Origin: Helopsaltes ochotensis
Lineage: Eukaryota > Chordata > Aves > Passeriformes > Locustellidae
Length of the DNA stretch: 64,000 bases
Direction of reading: 5' to 3'
Assembly (NCBI GenBank): GCA_013400155.1
Contig: VXBM01000336.1
Coordinates: 718,854-782,853 of the forward strand
In this document: piece after piece, positions 13,626 to 24,425 of the stretch
Layout: every line of letters starts with the position of its first letter
How positions within the stretch are numbered: position 1 is the first letter of the stretch
Made by a program: the position numbers and the translations under genes
The notes under the pieces: model-generated
Told to the model about the DNA's origin: nothing
The model's database searches: none
What the model saw: only the letters and a program-made list of their open reading frames with translations

Positions 13626-13866
13626 TGAGTGAGAACGCTTGACGTACACAAAAAAATTGTTACATGCACAATTTTTTAGAAAAAAAAGGTAGACCTAGCT
13701 AAGATAGAAATTGAGAGTGAGGGAGAGAACATTGAGGAATAAATGATAAAATGCTGGTCATAATGTTAACTGTAAAATTTGTTGGTTAGAAATTCAGCTC
13801 AGTGTTGTGAAGGTGATGAAATTATGAATGAAAAATGAATTTTAAAATCTTGTAAATATTTTGCAG

Positions 13867-13988
13867 ATAAGACCAAAACCTTGGCAGCTAATAATGCGAA
13901 TACCACAAGTACACAATCAGCATCAGTAGCTGTGATGGCACCTTCAGTAGCTGGTGGCCAAGGGGCACCTACATCACCTGTTAAGAAG
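13867..13988 (+). CDS. PPP1R12A: PPP1R12A exon 9: Ser/Thr/Ala-rich linker
   Basis: This 122-nt exon encodes about residues 368-408, a disordered linker from DKTKTLAANNANTTST to the end GAPTSPVKK. Human has one more residue here. The TSPVKK motif is a proline-directed site. The donor is AAG/gtaaaaaaaaaa, an A-run rather than the gtaagt consensus, which could make the splice choice to the next exon (16029 or 16507) adjustable. Confidence 0.97.
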
Positions 13989-16028
13989 GTAAAAAAAAAA
14001 ACCTTTTTATTTTCTATTATATCGCAACCTTATGATTTTCTTTCTTTTTTCTGTGTAAGTATATAGTTTGTGATTCTAGTGTAAGTAGTAGATTTGGTTA
14101 ACCAGGGAATTGATAAAAATATGCACAGATTCTTAAAACACTTTCTGTTCTTCTCCAGAAATTTTAAAATTTTTAAAGATTTTGAATAGCTTAAATTCTG
14201 AACAGAGATCTAAAATACAGAACTATGAAATAGCTGAATGTAAAATTCTTCTGAAAAAGAAAAATTCAGTTGCACAGTGAGTGGAGTTCTTGTTTTTTCT
14301 GAAGCTAAACTTCGTCTTTTGAAAGTCTTTTCTATGTCAGACTCCTCCAAAATTTCTAGAAGCTGCAGTTCTAGTGTCTCTCTGTGCCTGTCTTTCTGAT
14401 GCACTTGATTCAAGGGAGGCAGGCATAACTATGTGACTTTTAGGAGTCCGTTGAAGTATTCAGCTAGTGCTTTGGCACAGAAGTTGAAAATACCTGAAAT
14501 AAGAAGTAGAAAGTGGTATGGGTCTCATCCCTGTTTTAATATGGTTAGGACCTCATGGAAGAGCTAGATAATAGGGACGCATGATTTATCCAATGAACAG
14601 CTCAAAGCAAAGCCATATTGCATGCTGGACATTTTTACAGCTTGTAACTTCACAGGAAAAGTTAATTTGGATGAACTTCAGTTTTATTTGGTAAGGGGAA
14701 TAGGTATGCCTGGGGAAAAAATTACAGTGGATAATAATGCGTAGACAGAAGGCAACATATAAGTCATATTTTTAGAATATCAGAGCAAACTGGATAGTAA
14801 GCCAGTAAATCTTCATTTGTCATTCATTACATCTTTTCAATATGCATCATCATCAAAGTGTAACCCTCTACTGATGCATCTGAAAAGCATATTCAGGAAA
14901 AAGGTACCCATGATATACTGCAGCCACAGCAGAGAGAAAAGACGTACTACTAGGAGAACAGTATAAAGTGTATTTTGCTCCTGGGAGCTTACTGGGGTTG
15001 TACTTCCATATTCACAGTAGAATCTAATAGTGATTCATCTTACAAAGTGTACTTTAATGTAACAGGTGCAGGTATGTGATTTTACGATATGAGGGAATAT
15101 TTTCACAAGACAGGAAATAAGCTTGATTTTAAACTAAATTATAACCTTTTACAAATCATCAATTCACTTCTATTTTTGTTATGCAGAAATTAATGGTTTA
15201 TATTTTGGCCTTCTAGGTAAAAAGTGCAGGCTAAAAGTAAACTGTAGTTATCTTCCAATTCCTATATGAAAAGCTCAGGGCCTTCTGTAGCTACAAAATA
15301 AATGCACATTATATCAAAATCATTATCTTGTAACATAGCAGGTACTGTGTGATCTAAAGGAGCAGTTACAGCTCCTATTAGTAAACAAAAACACTTTGAA
15401 CTCTTTTTACCGGTGAAGGTAAAGCCGCACTATGTGTGTGATTTTACCTCTACACTTGCACCTGCCTTTTTGGTTCTGCACCATTTGATCTGCTATAGAT
15501 CCACTTCTGCTTTTACATCATAGATGGCCAAACCAACTGCATAGATGCAGTATAGTAAGCTAGAAATCAGGTTTCGTTCAGTCTGCATTGCCCTCAGTAA
15601 TGCTGCTCTCTAACTGCAGGTACTGAAGGTAAGGCAAGTTTGAGAGGATAGCTACGCTAGCATGGGATGTGATTCAGGGATATGAATGATAGATGGTAAG
15701 AAGATAAGGGGTATGAAGTGTGACTCTTCCAGTATTCTCAACAGTGTGAGGATTTAGGCCACGGACCTTGTAAGGTCACAGGCTTTGTTGTTCTTTTCTA
15801 TGTAAGCTGTAATTCTGTCTCTGAATGAGCTAAACATGCTATGTTACCTTTAGTTGTAATCTATTACTAAAGTTTTGAAGGGTCTTACTGCTTTTTTGGT
15901 ATTTTGTGTTGTAATGAAGGGTTACTTAATATAAACCTAGGAACAAACTATATGGTGTTAAAACAACCTTTTTTTTCTATTTTCCTTCCTTTCAATCTTC
16001 ATCTTTGTCTTGTCCTAATTGGCTTTAG
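13989..16028 (+). other. PPP1R12A: Intron 9 (up to the cassette exon)
   Basis: No coding exon recognised. The last 70 bases form an unusually long pyrimidine-rich tract (about 15966-16028) feeding the acceptor of the cassette exon. Confidence 0.8.
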
Positions 16029-16145
16029 TATGATTTCATTCCTCCTATCATGCCTGTCGTGGAATCAGTAGATCCTGCATCATGGAGGCAGGGCTTGCGC
16101 AAAACTGGCATTGTTCTTGTGCCCAATAAGGGTGAAAAATCTATG
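16029..16145 (+). CDS. PPP1R12A: Probable alternative cassette exon (39 aa), duplicated WRxGLRKTG element
   Basis: An open 117-nt segment, phase 0 at both borders, with a long polypyrimidine tract and ggctttag acceptor and a good ATG/gtgagg donor. It fits in frame between exons 9 and 10. It begins YDFIPPIMPVVESVDP and then carries ASWRQGLRKTGIVLVPNKG. The ASWRxGLRKTG part copies exon 10 (SPASWRLGLRKTGSYG), suggesting exon duplication. The copy has Ile where exon 10 has the phospho-serine that follows RKTG. It is not in the human 1030-residue protein as I know it. Residue counting shows it is also absent from chicken M133, because including it would put the central insert at about 551, not 512. 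Expression is inferred, not shown. Confidence 0.75.
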
Positions 16146-16506
16146 GTGAGGTTCTTGTGTGCACAGGTTTATGTACAGGTTGCAAAATAACATATTTAAT
16201 CAAAATGTTAATACCAGATTTGCATGTTCTTAAGTTTTTATCTCAAGTTCACAGTGTGTATTACAAAGTGTGAGTTTTTGTAAGCTAACTTCTATAGCAG
16301 TGGTATTCCTTGACCGGTCTTACATTCCTGATCTCATCGACTAATTCAAGAGAAAAGTGCATAGGTTGCCTCTCACTACAACTTCCCTACAAATTCAGCA
16401 CTTACAATTATTAAAAACAGTTGTGTTCTCAAATCTTTGCAAGGAGCATGAATTACCACAGATAACATAAATTAATAATGTAAATTAATTTTCATGTGTT
16501 TTGTAG
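16146..16506 (+). other. PPP1R12A: Short intron between cassette exon and exon 10
   Basis: A 361-nt intron with no recognised element. Its short length suits coordinated splicing of the two related exons. Confidence 0.75.
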
Positions 16507-16722
16507 TTTCCAACATCTACAACCAAGGTTTCTCCCAAAGATGAAGAGAGGAAAGATGAATCTCCTGCTTCGTGGAGGTTGGGTCTTAGAAAAACTGGTA
16601 GTTATGGTGCACTTGCAGAGATTACTGCTTCCAAAGAAGCTCAGAAAGAAAAGGACTCCGCAGGTGTTATGCGTTCTGCATCAAGTCCTAGACTTTCCTC
16701 TTCGCTGGACAACAAAGAAAAG
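16507..16722 (+). CDS. PPP1R12A: PPP1R12A exon 10: NUAK/14-3-3 site region
   Basis: This 216-nt, 72-codon exon is phase 0 at both ends and encodes about residues 409-480. It carries RKTGSYGALAEI, equivalent to human Ser445, and RSASSPRLSSSLDNKEK, equivalent to human Ser472. Both are reported NUAK1/2 sites that recruit 14-3-3 and restrain phosphatase activity during cell detachment. Compared with human, T is replaced by S in PASWR, along with a few other conservative changes. Donor AAG/gtaata. Confidence 0.98.
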
Positions 16723-17509
16723 GTAATAATTTTCAGAATAAAACAATATTTTGAGGAATTCGTACACATTTCTTAGTATAGACGTTAATGATATACTATA
16801 GAAGTAAGATCATAGTACACATCTGTTCTTCACTAAAATTCCTAAAAGGTAACTTACAGAGCTTTTTTGTAGGATCTCTCAAAGTGTAAGATACTCCTTC
16901 AGTGTCTGGTGACCTGGTACATAGGTCTGGCATTTAATCCTGTTTTAGGACCTGCAAAGCTAGTAGCAAATTTTTACAATTTGGGAACATCAGAGATTTG
17001 ATAGCTTTTGCATCACTTGGAGAAGGATGCTAAAAGAAGCCTATAAATGAAAGAAGTCTCTTTTGTATTCATTTTAATTTTGTAGTGATTTTTTATTTTC
17101 AAAAATTGGTTCTGTAACTAAACATGGATACACTAAATTGAATGTTGTTCAGGTAGCTGAACAAAATAGAATTTGTGGTTCTATTTCAAATACAAATGTT
17201 GATATGATTTAAAGATTAAGAATAATAATATACTGTACTATATAAAATTACTGAACCAGTTGCTTTCAGGAATCACTAGATTGTACTAGAGCAAAGCAGA
17301 AAAAAGAGAAATAAGTCATTAGTATCACTAGAAGAGAAACATTTGCATTTTCCTTTTCCAGTTGTAGTCTTTTATGATATTTAACTAAGGCTTAAAACTC
17401 ATTTGTCTAATCGGGTCACAATAAATACAGCTGGAGTTGGCATAATGGTGATTTTCCTGACAAGAAAATCAATAATAGTACCAATTAACAAAAAACTAAT
17501 GTCTTTCAG
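16723..17509 (+). other. PPP1R12A: Intron 10
   Basis: AT-rich, nothing recognised. Confidence 0.85.
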
Positions 17510-17604
17510 GAGAAAGATGGAAAAGGAACTCGACTTGCATATGTTGCACCTACAATACCAAGACGGCTGGCCAGTACCTCTGACATTGATGAAAAGGAAA
17601 ACAG
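17510..17604 (+). CDS. PPP1R12A: PPP1R12A exon 11
   Basis: This 95-nt exon encodes about residues 481-511 (EKDGKGTRLAYVAPTIPRR, then LASTSDIDEKEN). The segment RRLASTSDI has a basophilic kinase consensus (RRLAS) and matches human RRLASTSDIEEKENR. It ends AG/gtgact. The split Arg codon (residue 512) is completed either by exon 12 or, when exon 12 is skipped, by the next exon. Confidence 0.98.
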
Positions 17605-20535
17605 GTGACTCTCAAGTTTTAGGTTTTTTTAGTATAAAATTTAAATAAGATTTAGAGTGACTGAAAACTTAAGTGTTTTAAAACAGTGCTAAAAACGAAT
17701 TTATAGTTTATCTGGCTGTATAGCTTATGCTAATTTATACGGTAGTCCAATTTCTGAAGGTTTTGATCTTGTCAATTATAATAACCTGTTCTAGAGTCCA
17801 AATTATTCTATGACAACAGCAGAACTCGGTGAAGAGTGTTGTCTTCTTGGGAAAGAAAAAAAATAAAATTCAAAATATGAAGTCCTAAACTTTAAAGCTA
17901 TTGAAGGGTGCTAAAAGTATTTTACTGCTTTGTCTTGAGTCACAAAGTGATGCTACTGGACTACATTAATACTTTTGGTTATGATAAAGTGATGTGTTTC
18001 TTATGGACTTCACTTAAAACCATATTGTGCTACAGCAATACAGGAATCATAGGTTAGAAATTCTTCTACTTTTCTTGTGTACATGTTGACTTTTCATTGT
18101 CTTTTGGAGATCTTTACTTTCTTTGCTGCTATTCTTTCTGTAACTTTCAGAATAAAAGAAACAAATAGTTAGGTGAATAGGCTTGCTACCTGTTAAGATT
18201 TGGGGTACTTTCATGGCATATTTACAGAGTCAGAACCTTCCTATTTTTCACTTCTCCATTATTGAGATTCTACAGGGATGTTTTCTGCAGTTATTGTACA
18301 ATACATAGTACAAAACTTAGAGGTCTCCATAATGCCATGGTTTTGGTTGGATCTTATCTAGAGAGATGAATGCTGGATGACCTGAACTGAAAATCCTTTG
18401 ATTGCTCAAAATGTGCTGTTGTAATCCTTGTCTGTAAGATTGATAGTCTCTTTATACCTGAAGAGGAATGTCTTTGTTGCTCTTCTTGAGAACGGTTTGT
18501 TTCAATGCAAACAGAAGATAAAAACTGTCTTATGCTTGCAGGAAGCTGCTTAACTTTAGTCTCTGGGTGACAAATTCTCTTTCAAAACAGAATTTCAGAT
18601 ATTCCAGGGATATTTCAGATCTCACACTCCCCTAAAGTTCAGTGTAATTTGTTAGCATTTCTCATTTTACTTGGCCAGATGTTTCTATAAGGGGGAAATT
18701 TGGAGTTTCTGTTTGTGCTATCATTCTCTCAACTCCTATATTGAGGCTGAATTTGTCAGTTTTGATTTGTTTATAGAGATTATTATTATTGTTTCAGTTA
18801 TTTTTTTTATTCTTCTTCTAAAACCCTCGTGTTCTCCAAAAGTATCTTTGCTAGCTGATACCCTAAGATTGGAATAAATATTTCATTCACTTCTATTCCT
18901 TAGAAGCTGTTAGTGCTTGTGACAAAGGGATTAAGTTTTTCTTCGGTATTGAAGTCTATTTGTGTCCTTGATGTACCAGTCTTGACTTATTCACAGCTAC
19001 AACTCCAAAAGTGGTTATCAGCAATAGTATAGTTATTCTCATATGCATTGGGTTAACTGCAGGACTTGTTAGTCCTAGTGCTCATCAGTAAACTGATCTT
19101 CTGAGAACTTTCGGTAAGCCTTGGTGTACCAGAGATGAAGCCTGCTTTTAGACATCAATACTTTGCCTACTGTATGGCATGGCAGACAATCCAACCTACC
19201 TAAACCCATAAGAGGTTTTTGACATTTATTCTGACCTTGTTTACATGAAGAATTTAGCCATTTGCCCCACAGGTACCTTAAGAAATTATTAGGGTCTCTG
19301 CCTTTGTCAAAGATCTTTGTCCTTGTTGCTTAGCTTAATGCCCTGTTCTTGTTCTGCATAACACCTGCTTGCCTTGTGAATCGGTGATGTAGCGTAATCC
19401 TAGTTAACATCCTGTGTGAGTGACGGAAGTGACTTCAAGATGAGCCCCAGCTGGGATTAGATTAACAAATCAGCTTTTAGATTGGCAAATCTCAGATACC
19501 CAGCTTCAGCTGACTGGCCAGTGCTATGGCAAAAGTGCTATAGTGTCTTGGCAAAATGAAACCTTGCATAATTATGAAAAATTTGTCATGCAGCAGGACC
19601 TTTCTGTGGTAGATATCTCAGCATTTGTGTTTCTCTTTGCTGGTAAAAAACTATACTACATTGGTCTATGTTTCATCATCTTCTAACATTGTTTCCAGCT
19701 GCTAACATACATTTTCAAGCAAAAGGAGGTACATTATGATGGCAAAGGTATCTGGACATAAAATATATATTTTCAAAATTTTGCTTTATTTTGCCTTGTT
19801 CGCCTCATATATAATTTTGTGAAAGACATGTTTTATTCTTCCTACTGTTTGAACTTCAAACCTTGAGCTGACATTTTATTAGAAATTCAGTTTTTGCATG
19901 TCAGTTTTCAGGATAGTTTTTCTCAGTAGATTTTTGCAAGATTATTCCTTGCTGCTATAAACTGCAACAACAGTCTGGAAATTCCTTATGACTGAAGTCA
20001 TGTCAGCTAGTGATACATCAGACCCCTCAGGAATGGCTACTGCAAGTCTAGTTACACTAGGTAACTAGTGTATATAATGTCATGAGTTCTAAAGGCTTGT
20101 CAACTTTTAAACTTATTATAACATCAAAGAATGAAGAATTCCATCAAATCAGCTATTAAAAAACCCAAGCAGATTTCCCTTGTTGCACTGGATAGTCTCA
20201 GGAGCAAACAGAAAGAACATCTTGTTCCTTTTTTGAGAAAAACAAAACAATGACCACAGGTAAAAACCAACAATTGATTTCATGTTGATTAAATCCTCTT
20301 TAGCAGTTGTCTTTTGATGCTGTTTTCTTCTTATGTTTGTAATTATGTTAGTATGACTGTAGTGTCTTTCCATGGAGGCTTGAAAATGATTGTCCATAAA
20401 AGCAATTTTATTCCTTATTCAGTTATGTTTATTTTAAGTGTGTTATCCAGGATATGAATTCGAAGCTCCTGTTCAGCTCATACCAAGAACAACCTTCTCT
20501 AATGTGAGTTTGCTAAACTAAAATCTCTTTTACAG
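17605..20535 (+). other. PPP1R12A: Intron 11
   Basis: A 2.9-kb AT-rich intron without a recognised repeat or exon. A small inverted repeat lies at about 20048-20067 (CTAGTTAC arms). Confidence 0.8.
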
Positions 20536-20658
20536 GGATTCGTCTGCTAGTTCAATACGTGGTGGCAGTTCCTACACCAGGAGAAAATGGGAGGAAGATG
20601 TCAAGAAAAACAGTTTGAATGAAGGTCCTACATCATTAAACACAAGTTATCAAAGAAG
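20536..20658 (+). CDS. PPP1R12A: PPP1R12A exon 12: central insert exon (M133-specific)
   Basis: This 123-nt exon encodes exactly 41 residues. With the Thr695 anchor it spans residues 512-552, which is the known difference between chicken M133 (included) and M130 (skipped). The sequence runs RDSSASSIRGGSSYTRRKWE, then EDVKKNSLNEGPTSLNTSYQR. Skipping it keeps the frame. It is six residues longer than the human counterpart, which reads NEGSTYHK at its end. The donor is weak (AAG/gtgtgg) and is followed within 10 nt by a long U tract, the arrangement reported for TIA-1-dependent inclusion of this exon in avian smooth muscle. Confidence 0.95.
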
Positions 20659-20666
20659 GTGTGGGG

Positions 20667-20691
20667 TTTTCTCTTTTTTTTTTTTTTTTTT
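20667..20691 (+). promoter_or_regulatory. U-rich intronic splicing enhancer after exon 12 (TIA-1-type)
   Basis: The run is T4, CTC, then at least 17 T, starting 8 nt downstream of the weak gtgtgg donor. TIA-1/TIAR bind such tracts and recruit U1 to weak 5' splice sites; this has been reported for the chicken MYPT1 central exon. The tract is seen directly, and protein binding is from published knowledge. Confidence 0.75.
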
Positions 20692-22020
20692 CAATCAAAA
20701 TAGGCTTAAAAGTTAACAAGTACTGAATTGTTTTGTAAGGACAGTTTAAAATTGAAGAGTGACATATTGCCAGTTCATATGGAACAAGGCAATGGTTGTG
20801 TTGGTTTTAAATGTGCAGCTGATGCAGTGGTTGTGCTGATTTTCAACTATGTAATTGAAGTTAGATGCTTTCTTTTTCCTGTTGTTTATTTCAGTTTGAA
20901 GTTCATTTGATTCTTTCCAGATGAGTTCAGTAGTCAAAGATAATTATTTTAAATGTTGCAATAGAAATAATTCTGCTTGATATATGAAAAGGGAGAAAAC
21001 ACTGTCTCTGTTGAATTCTGGTTATTGCATGACAGTCTTGGAGGTATTGCACTGCTGTTCTTAATTGTAAATGATACCCATACCTATGTTGAGTGTCAGC
21101 ATCACAGAATACAAAAACTTCACTTGAATGCAAAGTAATTTATGAAAACATGAGAATAGTTCTCAGGTGTGCTGGTTCCTAACTTGCAGAATTTTCTCAG
21201 GAGGAATCATGTGCTGCACATGTATACATGATTAACTTTGCTGCATTGTGTAGTTTCAATGTAGCTATTTGAGTCAAATTCTTCATTGTAATTAGTGGGC
21301 CAAGAAATAGCTAAAATGAATAGAAGAAAAGAGTCAAATAACTAAGCTGCATATTGGTACATGCTGGTGATGCACATGATACATACTTAGTATTTTTTTG
21401 AGTCTTGACGTTGATATTATCAGTAACCAGGCTGTCTCATACAGCATAATGCATTTTTATTTCTTGTAAACCACTGGGTCTGCTTTATAGTTGAAGAGCA
21501 AGGGAAAAACCTGAGTGGGAGGTTATTCTTCCTTGGAATGATTAAAGGTTTTTAAAAAATGGGCCAGTATATTTAATTGCTTTCAAATTATAAGAGGAGT
21601 GATATTGATGACATTTTCTTTCCTGACAAGCTGTGCAGTAAGGTTCTGCATTTTCTGAGGTATTCAGTGTGGGTGAAACAGCAGTTTAAAAATGGGACAT
21701 TGGGGGCCCTATATGAATACGTTAGTAGATGTGATCAAGACATTCTTACATAAACGAGTGAGATTCCGTTCTTTATCCTCTTTTGTGAGGAAATGGTCGG
21801 GACTAAGGGACACTTCTGCTGCCCTCCAAAGTCATAAGTTAAAAGTCCTAGCCAAGGAAACAATGGAAAAAATGCTTCTTTTGCACCAGAAGTTTCCGAG
21901 ACTCAACTGATGACAGAATAATACATGGGCAGAAATTTAATAGATGATTCACAGTTTGGTGATATTTTAATGAGTAAATACAAGTAATAAATGCAGCCAT
22001 TGTACATGTCTCTCCTTCAG
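20692..22020 (+). other. PPP1R12A: Intron 12 (remainder)
   Basis: AT-rich, no recognised element. It ends in tctccttcag. Confidence 0.8.
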
Positions 22021-22182
22021 TGGCTCCTTTGGTAGAAGACAAGATGATTTGATAAGTTCTAATGTTCCAAGTACTGCATCAACAGTTACCTCTTCTGCTG
22101 GTCTTCAGAAAACGCTGCCTACCAGCACAAACACTACTCCGAAGAGTACAGCAGGTTCTACTTCAGCAGGTGTACAAAGCAG
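22021..22182 (+). CDS. PPP1R12A: PPP1R12A exon 13: Ser/Thr-rich central exon
   Basis: This 162-nt exon encodes residues 553-606, from SGSFGRRQDDLISSNVPST through a Ser/Thr-rich stretch to AGSTSAGVQ. It has the same split phase as exon 12, so it can also be skipped in frame. Its human counterpart is the 56-residue stretch that I recall as the mammalian alternative central insert. The donor AG/gtaatg is again followed by a long U tract (about 22199-22220). Confidence 0.97.
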
Positions 22183-22196
22183 GTAATGGCACCAGG

Positions 22197-22220
22197 ACAT
22201 TTTCTTTTTTTTTTTTTTTT
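22197..22220 (+). promoter_or_regulatory. U-rich tract after exon 13 donor
   Basis: TTTTC followed by about 16-17 T lies 15-38 nt beyond the exon 13 donor. By position and composition it resembles the tract after exon 12 and could serve the same TIA-type splice control. This is inferred. Confidence 0.5.
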
Positions 22221-22629
22221 CTGTCGGGTCTATTGTGTGCTTATGTATGTGCATGCGTTCTTGTTTAGTAGATCCCGGGGCTCTGGATTTTTTCAATTTC
22301 CTGTTAAATTTGTTTTGATTTTATACAATTTGGCTCCAAAATTGTGAATGGCTTTCTACTGTAACATGAAAGCCATGTTAGTATAAAAGAATAAATCAAA
22401 TGTTAGAAGGGTCTGAAGAATAAAAGTTCAGTTATTGTGAACTGCTAATTCTAGATTCATTCAATTCAATAGCTCAAGCTGAGCTTTCATAGTAGAGACA
22501 TTTTTCAGTTTGCTTCTAAAAAAAAAATCCATCCCTCAATTTACATGTTATTAGTTGTTTAGTAAAGTGCTTTCATTGTTTAGCTGTTTCCTTTTCTCTT
22601 TTTTTGTGTTGCTGCCTGTTATGCTATAG

Positions 22630-22806
22630 TACCTCAAATCGTTTGTGGGCTGAGGATAGTACTGAGAAAGAAAAGGACAGTGTTCCTACAGCAGTGACCG
22701 TTCCTGTTGCACCATCTGTTGTAAATGCTGCAGCCACTACCACAGCCATGACTACAGCTACTTCTGGCACTGTGTCCTCAACATCAGAGGTCAGGGAGAG
22801 ACGGAG
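22630..22806 (+). CDS. PPP1R12A: PPP1R12A exon 14
   Basis: This 177-nt exon encodes residues 607-665. STSNRLWAEDSTEKEKDSVP and the Ala/Thr/Val-rich middle are close to human, ending TSEVRERRR. The Thr/Ala-rich part is disordered linker. Borders: tgctatag/T and AG/gtgtgt. The split Arg codon is completed by exon 15. It shares its phase with exons 12 and 13. Confidence 0.97.
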
Positions 22807-23162
22807 GTGTGTAAAGGTCCTAAGAGTAATGTTGCTCTTAGACAAAAGTTATACTTTTTTTATATTGTTTAAAGGAATGTGTTGGTTACCACAGATTTGA
22901 ACAGTACAGTGTGTACTGTACTGTTGTTTTCTTGCTGTGTATTGAAACAACTGGTACCTCAGTTTTCCTGAGAGCTTAGTACTAGTAGACACCATTCATG
23001 AAACTTAAACTTCAATATTGTATGTTTTTGACTGGCTTTGGGTTTTCATATGGTATGTGGTATTTTCAGATTTATATTTCTTTTAACAGTTTACAGGAGT
23101 CCTCTTAAAAATACCAGTAACGGAACTTGTAAAAACACTGAATTAAAAATAAATAAAGTGAG

Positions 23163-23180
23163 TAATTAATTAATTAATTA
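23163..23180. repeat. (TAAT)n microsatellite
   Basis: Four to five TAAT units in tandem in intron 14. Confidence 0.75.
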
Positions 23181-24376
23181 CTACAGCTACATTGCTGCTG
23201 ATCGAGGTATTGTGCCATTGGCAGTATGCTAGTAAGTCACAGCATAGCATTTTTTTCAATCATTTATGCCTGACATTACTCAGAAAGAGTATTGAACCCA
23301 ACACATTCTGTTTATTTCATTGCATGATTGCTCTTCTACTTGAAACATAGTCATACAATTTTAAAAGCAAAGCTTTGAGAGAGAGTCAATATGAAGAATG
23401 AGTAAGAAGCTGATGTAAATCTGATTTTAGAAATATGGCGGGTTTTTCTGTTTAAAGTTACATGAAAGTCGAATTAAGATTGGTGCATATTTGTTTCCAT
23501 GAAGAGTTGTTTCCTTCTATTTATGGAAGTAAAAATTAGATTTCAAAAGATTATTAATTCCTGTTATCTTTCCCTTGTTCTTCTTTTTCTGGGTATTTAT
23601 ACATGTTTATCCTTTAACCCTCCTGCTAAAATGCAAGTTCAGATTTCTGTGTTGCTCCTGTAGTAGTTTCGAAATCTACTTTCTGTATCAGTGCCAGTCA
23701 CGTGTATCTCTGTATGTTCACGGAGGTGATGAAGCTGTTCTTATTACAGAAGAAAATTGCATTCTTTTGGTTCGCTTAAGGCAGCAGCATGTAAAGATTC
23801 CTTATAGAGGCCTATTAGTCTAGTCTGTTTTCTGTAGTCTTCCTTCCTACTGAAAAATGAGATGAGAAAACCTCTATGATATGTGGATTATGTTTTTATT
23901 ATTCCCCACCATGATTCAGGAATGGTCCACGTGTGCAAACAATCCATTTCAATAATTATTGTAGTCAGAACCTGCATTTTCCGTAGTGAAATTTGAACTG
24001 AACCCAACAACTTAAAAGCATAACAAACAAAATGCATGTTTTCTTGAAAATAATTCAAAGTAGTTCAAATTCTAAAATTCAAATGCTATTTCAGTCTTTT
24101 ATCAGCTAGAAAAGCAAGGAAAATTAGAAATAGCCTTCTGTTTTCTCGTTTGCTCTCACTAGTGTGTGTATACTAATGTGCATATACTACATGTGTTTTA
24201 GATACCTGCAGCTGGCCTGAAATTCTGTGGTTTTCTCTGACTGGGCTGATTGTGTAATATACTATTGCAGATGCATTCTTGATGGCATATTAGCATATCC
24301 ATGAATCTTAGACATCAAAATTTGAATAATTGATGTGTGCATTTGAGAATGTAGTGCTCTAAATATGAGCACAGGC

Positions 24377-24425
24377 ATATCTATCTGTATATATACAGAT
24401 AGATATAGATAGATGTATGTGTGTG
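24377..24425. repeat. GATA/TATC simple repeat with perfect palindrome
   Basis: TATC units run into a TATATA centre and then GATA units, giving a perfect 30-bp palindrome at 24377-24406. More GATA and GTGT units follow. It could extrude as a cruciform and is likely length-variable. Confidence 0.85.

Larger units (their letters stand above)
10177..13866 (+). other. PPP1R12A: Intron 8 with two CR1 remnants
   Basis: AT-rich. Its only recognisable content is a pair of oppositely oriented CR1 fragments near its 3' end (entries at 13051 and 13440). Confidence 0.85.
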
